A DNA stretch of 64,000 nucleotides from DATHTC01 sp963746805. Lineage in GTDB: Bacteria > Actinomycetota > Thermoleophilia > Gaiellales > Gaiellaceae. The notes beneath the pieces were generated by a model. It was not told where the DNA came from, searched no databases, and worked only from the letters and a program-made list of their open reading frames with translations. The stretch lies in assembly GCA_963746805.1 (NCBI GenBank), contig CAVVCQ010000005.1, forward strand, positions 434,001 through 498,000. The letters are read 5' to 3'. This document shows positions 63,414 through 64,000 of this stretch, one piece after another (within the stretch, counting starts at the first letter, position 1; every line of letters begins with the position of its first letter). A program made the position numbers and the translations under genes.

Positions 63414-63423
63414 AGCGTACAAA
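63414..63423. promoter_or_regulatory. Overlapping divergent -10 boxes between the receiver-like and DUF309 genes
   Basis: AGCGTACAAA contains minus-strand TACGCT (63414-63419; 7 bases from its GTG) and plus-strand TACAAA (63418-63423; 8 bases from the GTG at 63432). The plus-strand box departs from TAnnnT at its last base. The arrangement matches that at 8283-8292. Confidence 0.35.
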
Positions 63424-63431
63424 ATCGCCGC

Positions 63432-63779
63432 GTGAGCGTCGAGGCCCGATACGAGTCCGGACTCGAGCTCCTTCGCAGCGGCGAGTGGTTCGGCGCGCAC
63501 GAGGAGCTCGAACTCGCCTGGCGCGCCGCCGACCCGGCCGAGCGCGATTTCTTCCAGGGGCTCGTCCACGTCGCCGTCGCCTGGTACCAGGCTGGTCGCG
63601 GCCGGCGGATCGGCTGTGAGCGCCAGCTGGAGAAGGCGGCGCGCCGGCTCGGGCCCTACGCCCCGCGCCATCGCGGCCTCGAGCTCGAGCCCGTCCTCGC
63701 CGCTGTCGAGGACGCCCGGGCGCGGCTCGACGACGGCCTGCCCCGAGACGAGGCGATGCTCGCCGCGCTGCGGCGTTAG
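63432..63779 (+). CDS. DUF309-family protein
   Basis: A 115-residue helical protein of the DUF309 family. The characteristic segment GEWFGAHEELELAWRAADPA contains the conserved His-Glu-x-x-Glu, then RDFFQGLVHVAVAWYQAGRG. Biochemical function is not known. The GTG at 63432 is chosen from the -10 spacing; the frame also extends upstream without good residues. Its stop overlaps the CcdA gene stop on the other strand. Confidence 0.78.
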   Translation: MSVEARYESGLELLRSGEWFGAHEELELAWRAADPAERDFFQGLVHVAVAWYQAGRGRRIGCERQLEKAARRLGPYAPRHRGLELEPVLAAVEDARARLDDGLPRDEAMLAALRR

Positions 63780-64000
63780 AGCGAGTCGATCCCGGCGCGG
63801 TCGAGGGCGCGGTTGAAGAAGACCTGGAGCCAGTAGTAGCGGTCGAAGAACAGCAGGAGGCCGAGCGCGACGAGCGACGCGCCGCAGACGGCCTGGACGT
63901 AGACGTACCGGTCGCGCAACCAGCGGAACGCCGCCATCGCGCGCGTGAACGCGAGCCCGGCGAGGAGGAACGCGGTCGCGATCCCCGCGGAGTAGAAGAA
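63776..64000 (-). CDS. ccdA: Cytochrome c biogenesis protein CcdA, C-terminal part
   Basis: The window ends inside this gene. Seventy-four C-terminal residues are present, starting FFYSAGIATAFLLAGLAFTR, with a Phe/Trp-rich helix FRWLRDRYVYVQAV and a final helix SLVALGLLLFFDRYYWLQVF. They match the end of the CcdA/DsbD membrane domain that carries electrons across the membrane for cytochrome c maturation or thiol redox. Confidence 0.75.
   Translation of the reverse strand, partial: FFYSAGIATAFLLAGLAFTRAMAAFRWLRDRYVYVQAVCGASLVALGLLLFFDRYYWLQVFFNRALDRAGIDSL

Noticed and set aside
1..64000. tRNA, rRNA, CRISPR arrays, insertion sequences, phage genes, riboswitches
   Set aside because: None recognised on either strand. 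No transposase, integrase or repeat-spacer structure was seen. The dense gene packing leaves no gap above about 160 bases apart from the one holding the first microprotein.

Overview
The window is very GC-rich, has almost only G or C at third codon positions, uses many GTG starts and packs its genes tightly. Several families typical of Actinomycetota are present: the CysO/CysM/Mec cysteine pathway, an Rv2578c-type radical SAM protein, a short SigA and FHA/Ser-Thr kinase signalling. Together with the leaderless-type promoters this suggests a deep-branching actinobacterium, perhaps class Thermoleophilia (Gaiellales or Solirubrobacterales); that placement is inference. I saw no rRNA, tRNA, CRISPR array, phage or insertion sequence. 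It looks like chromosomal core and housekeeping DNA.

Layout. 0-5 kb: gamma-glutamyltransferase, a flippase-like membrane protein, and a ParA-FtsZ operon whose FtsZ carries a long proline-rich N-terminal extension. 5-9.6 kb: AzlC/AzlD amino-acid exporter, small unknowns, a Nei-type DNA glycosylase, and a divergent B12-binding MerR (CarH-like) photoregulator. 9.5-14.9 kb: rpiA, then a translationally coupled pgi-zwf-disulfide oxidoreductase operon (sugar phosphate/NADPH metabolism; gnd lies separately at 31 kb). 15-21 kb: a Crp-like regulator, then a signalling block with a kinase-STAND-TPR giant, two membrane-anchored FHA proteins and a second Ser/Thr kinase. 21-30.5 kb: a K+/H+-type antiporter, an unassigned flavoprotein with a membrane partner, a GH15 glucosidase, a metallophosphoesterase and a CHASE2 adenylate cyclase. 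30.6-40 kb: gnd, a very large secreted repeat protein, Lhr helicase and small membrane/secreted proteins. 40-49.7 kb: DNA glycosylase, acyl-CoA dehydrogenase, MshEN-like protein, coiled-coil protein, VOC proteins, amidohydrolases, HxlR regulator and M20 peptidase. 49.8-55 kb: principal sigma factor, TPR protein and the MoeZ-CysO-CysM-Mec operon. 55-64 kb: aldo/keto reductase, hemolysin-family CBS protein, MBL hydrolase, radical SAM protein, NarL-type two-component pair, a VOC-FAD oxidoreductase operon, ferredoxin, a receiver-like protein, a DUF309 protein and the end of a CcdA gene.

Two window-wide patterns stand out. First, about twenty starts have a TAnnnT hexamer only 5-10 bases upstream of the start codon, the signature of leaderless transcription; in one divergent pair (nei/carH) the two -10 boxes overlap on opposite strands. 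Second, between about 7.6 and 49 kb many genes are broken by single-base indels while their coding sense continues in the next frame. The conserved domains on both sides are intact, so I treat these as probable sequencing or assembly errors and annotate each gene over its full span, flagging each break.
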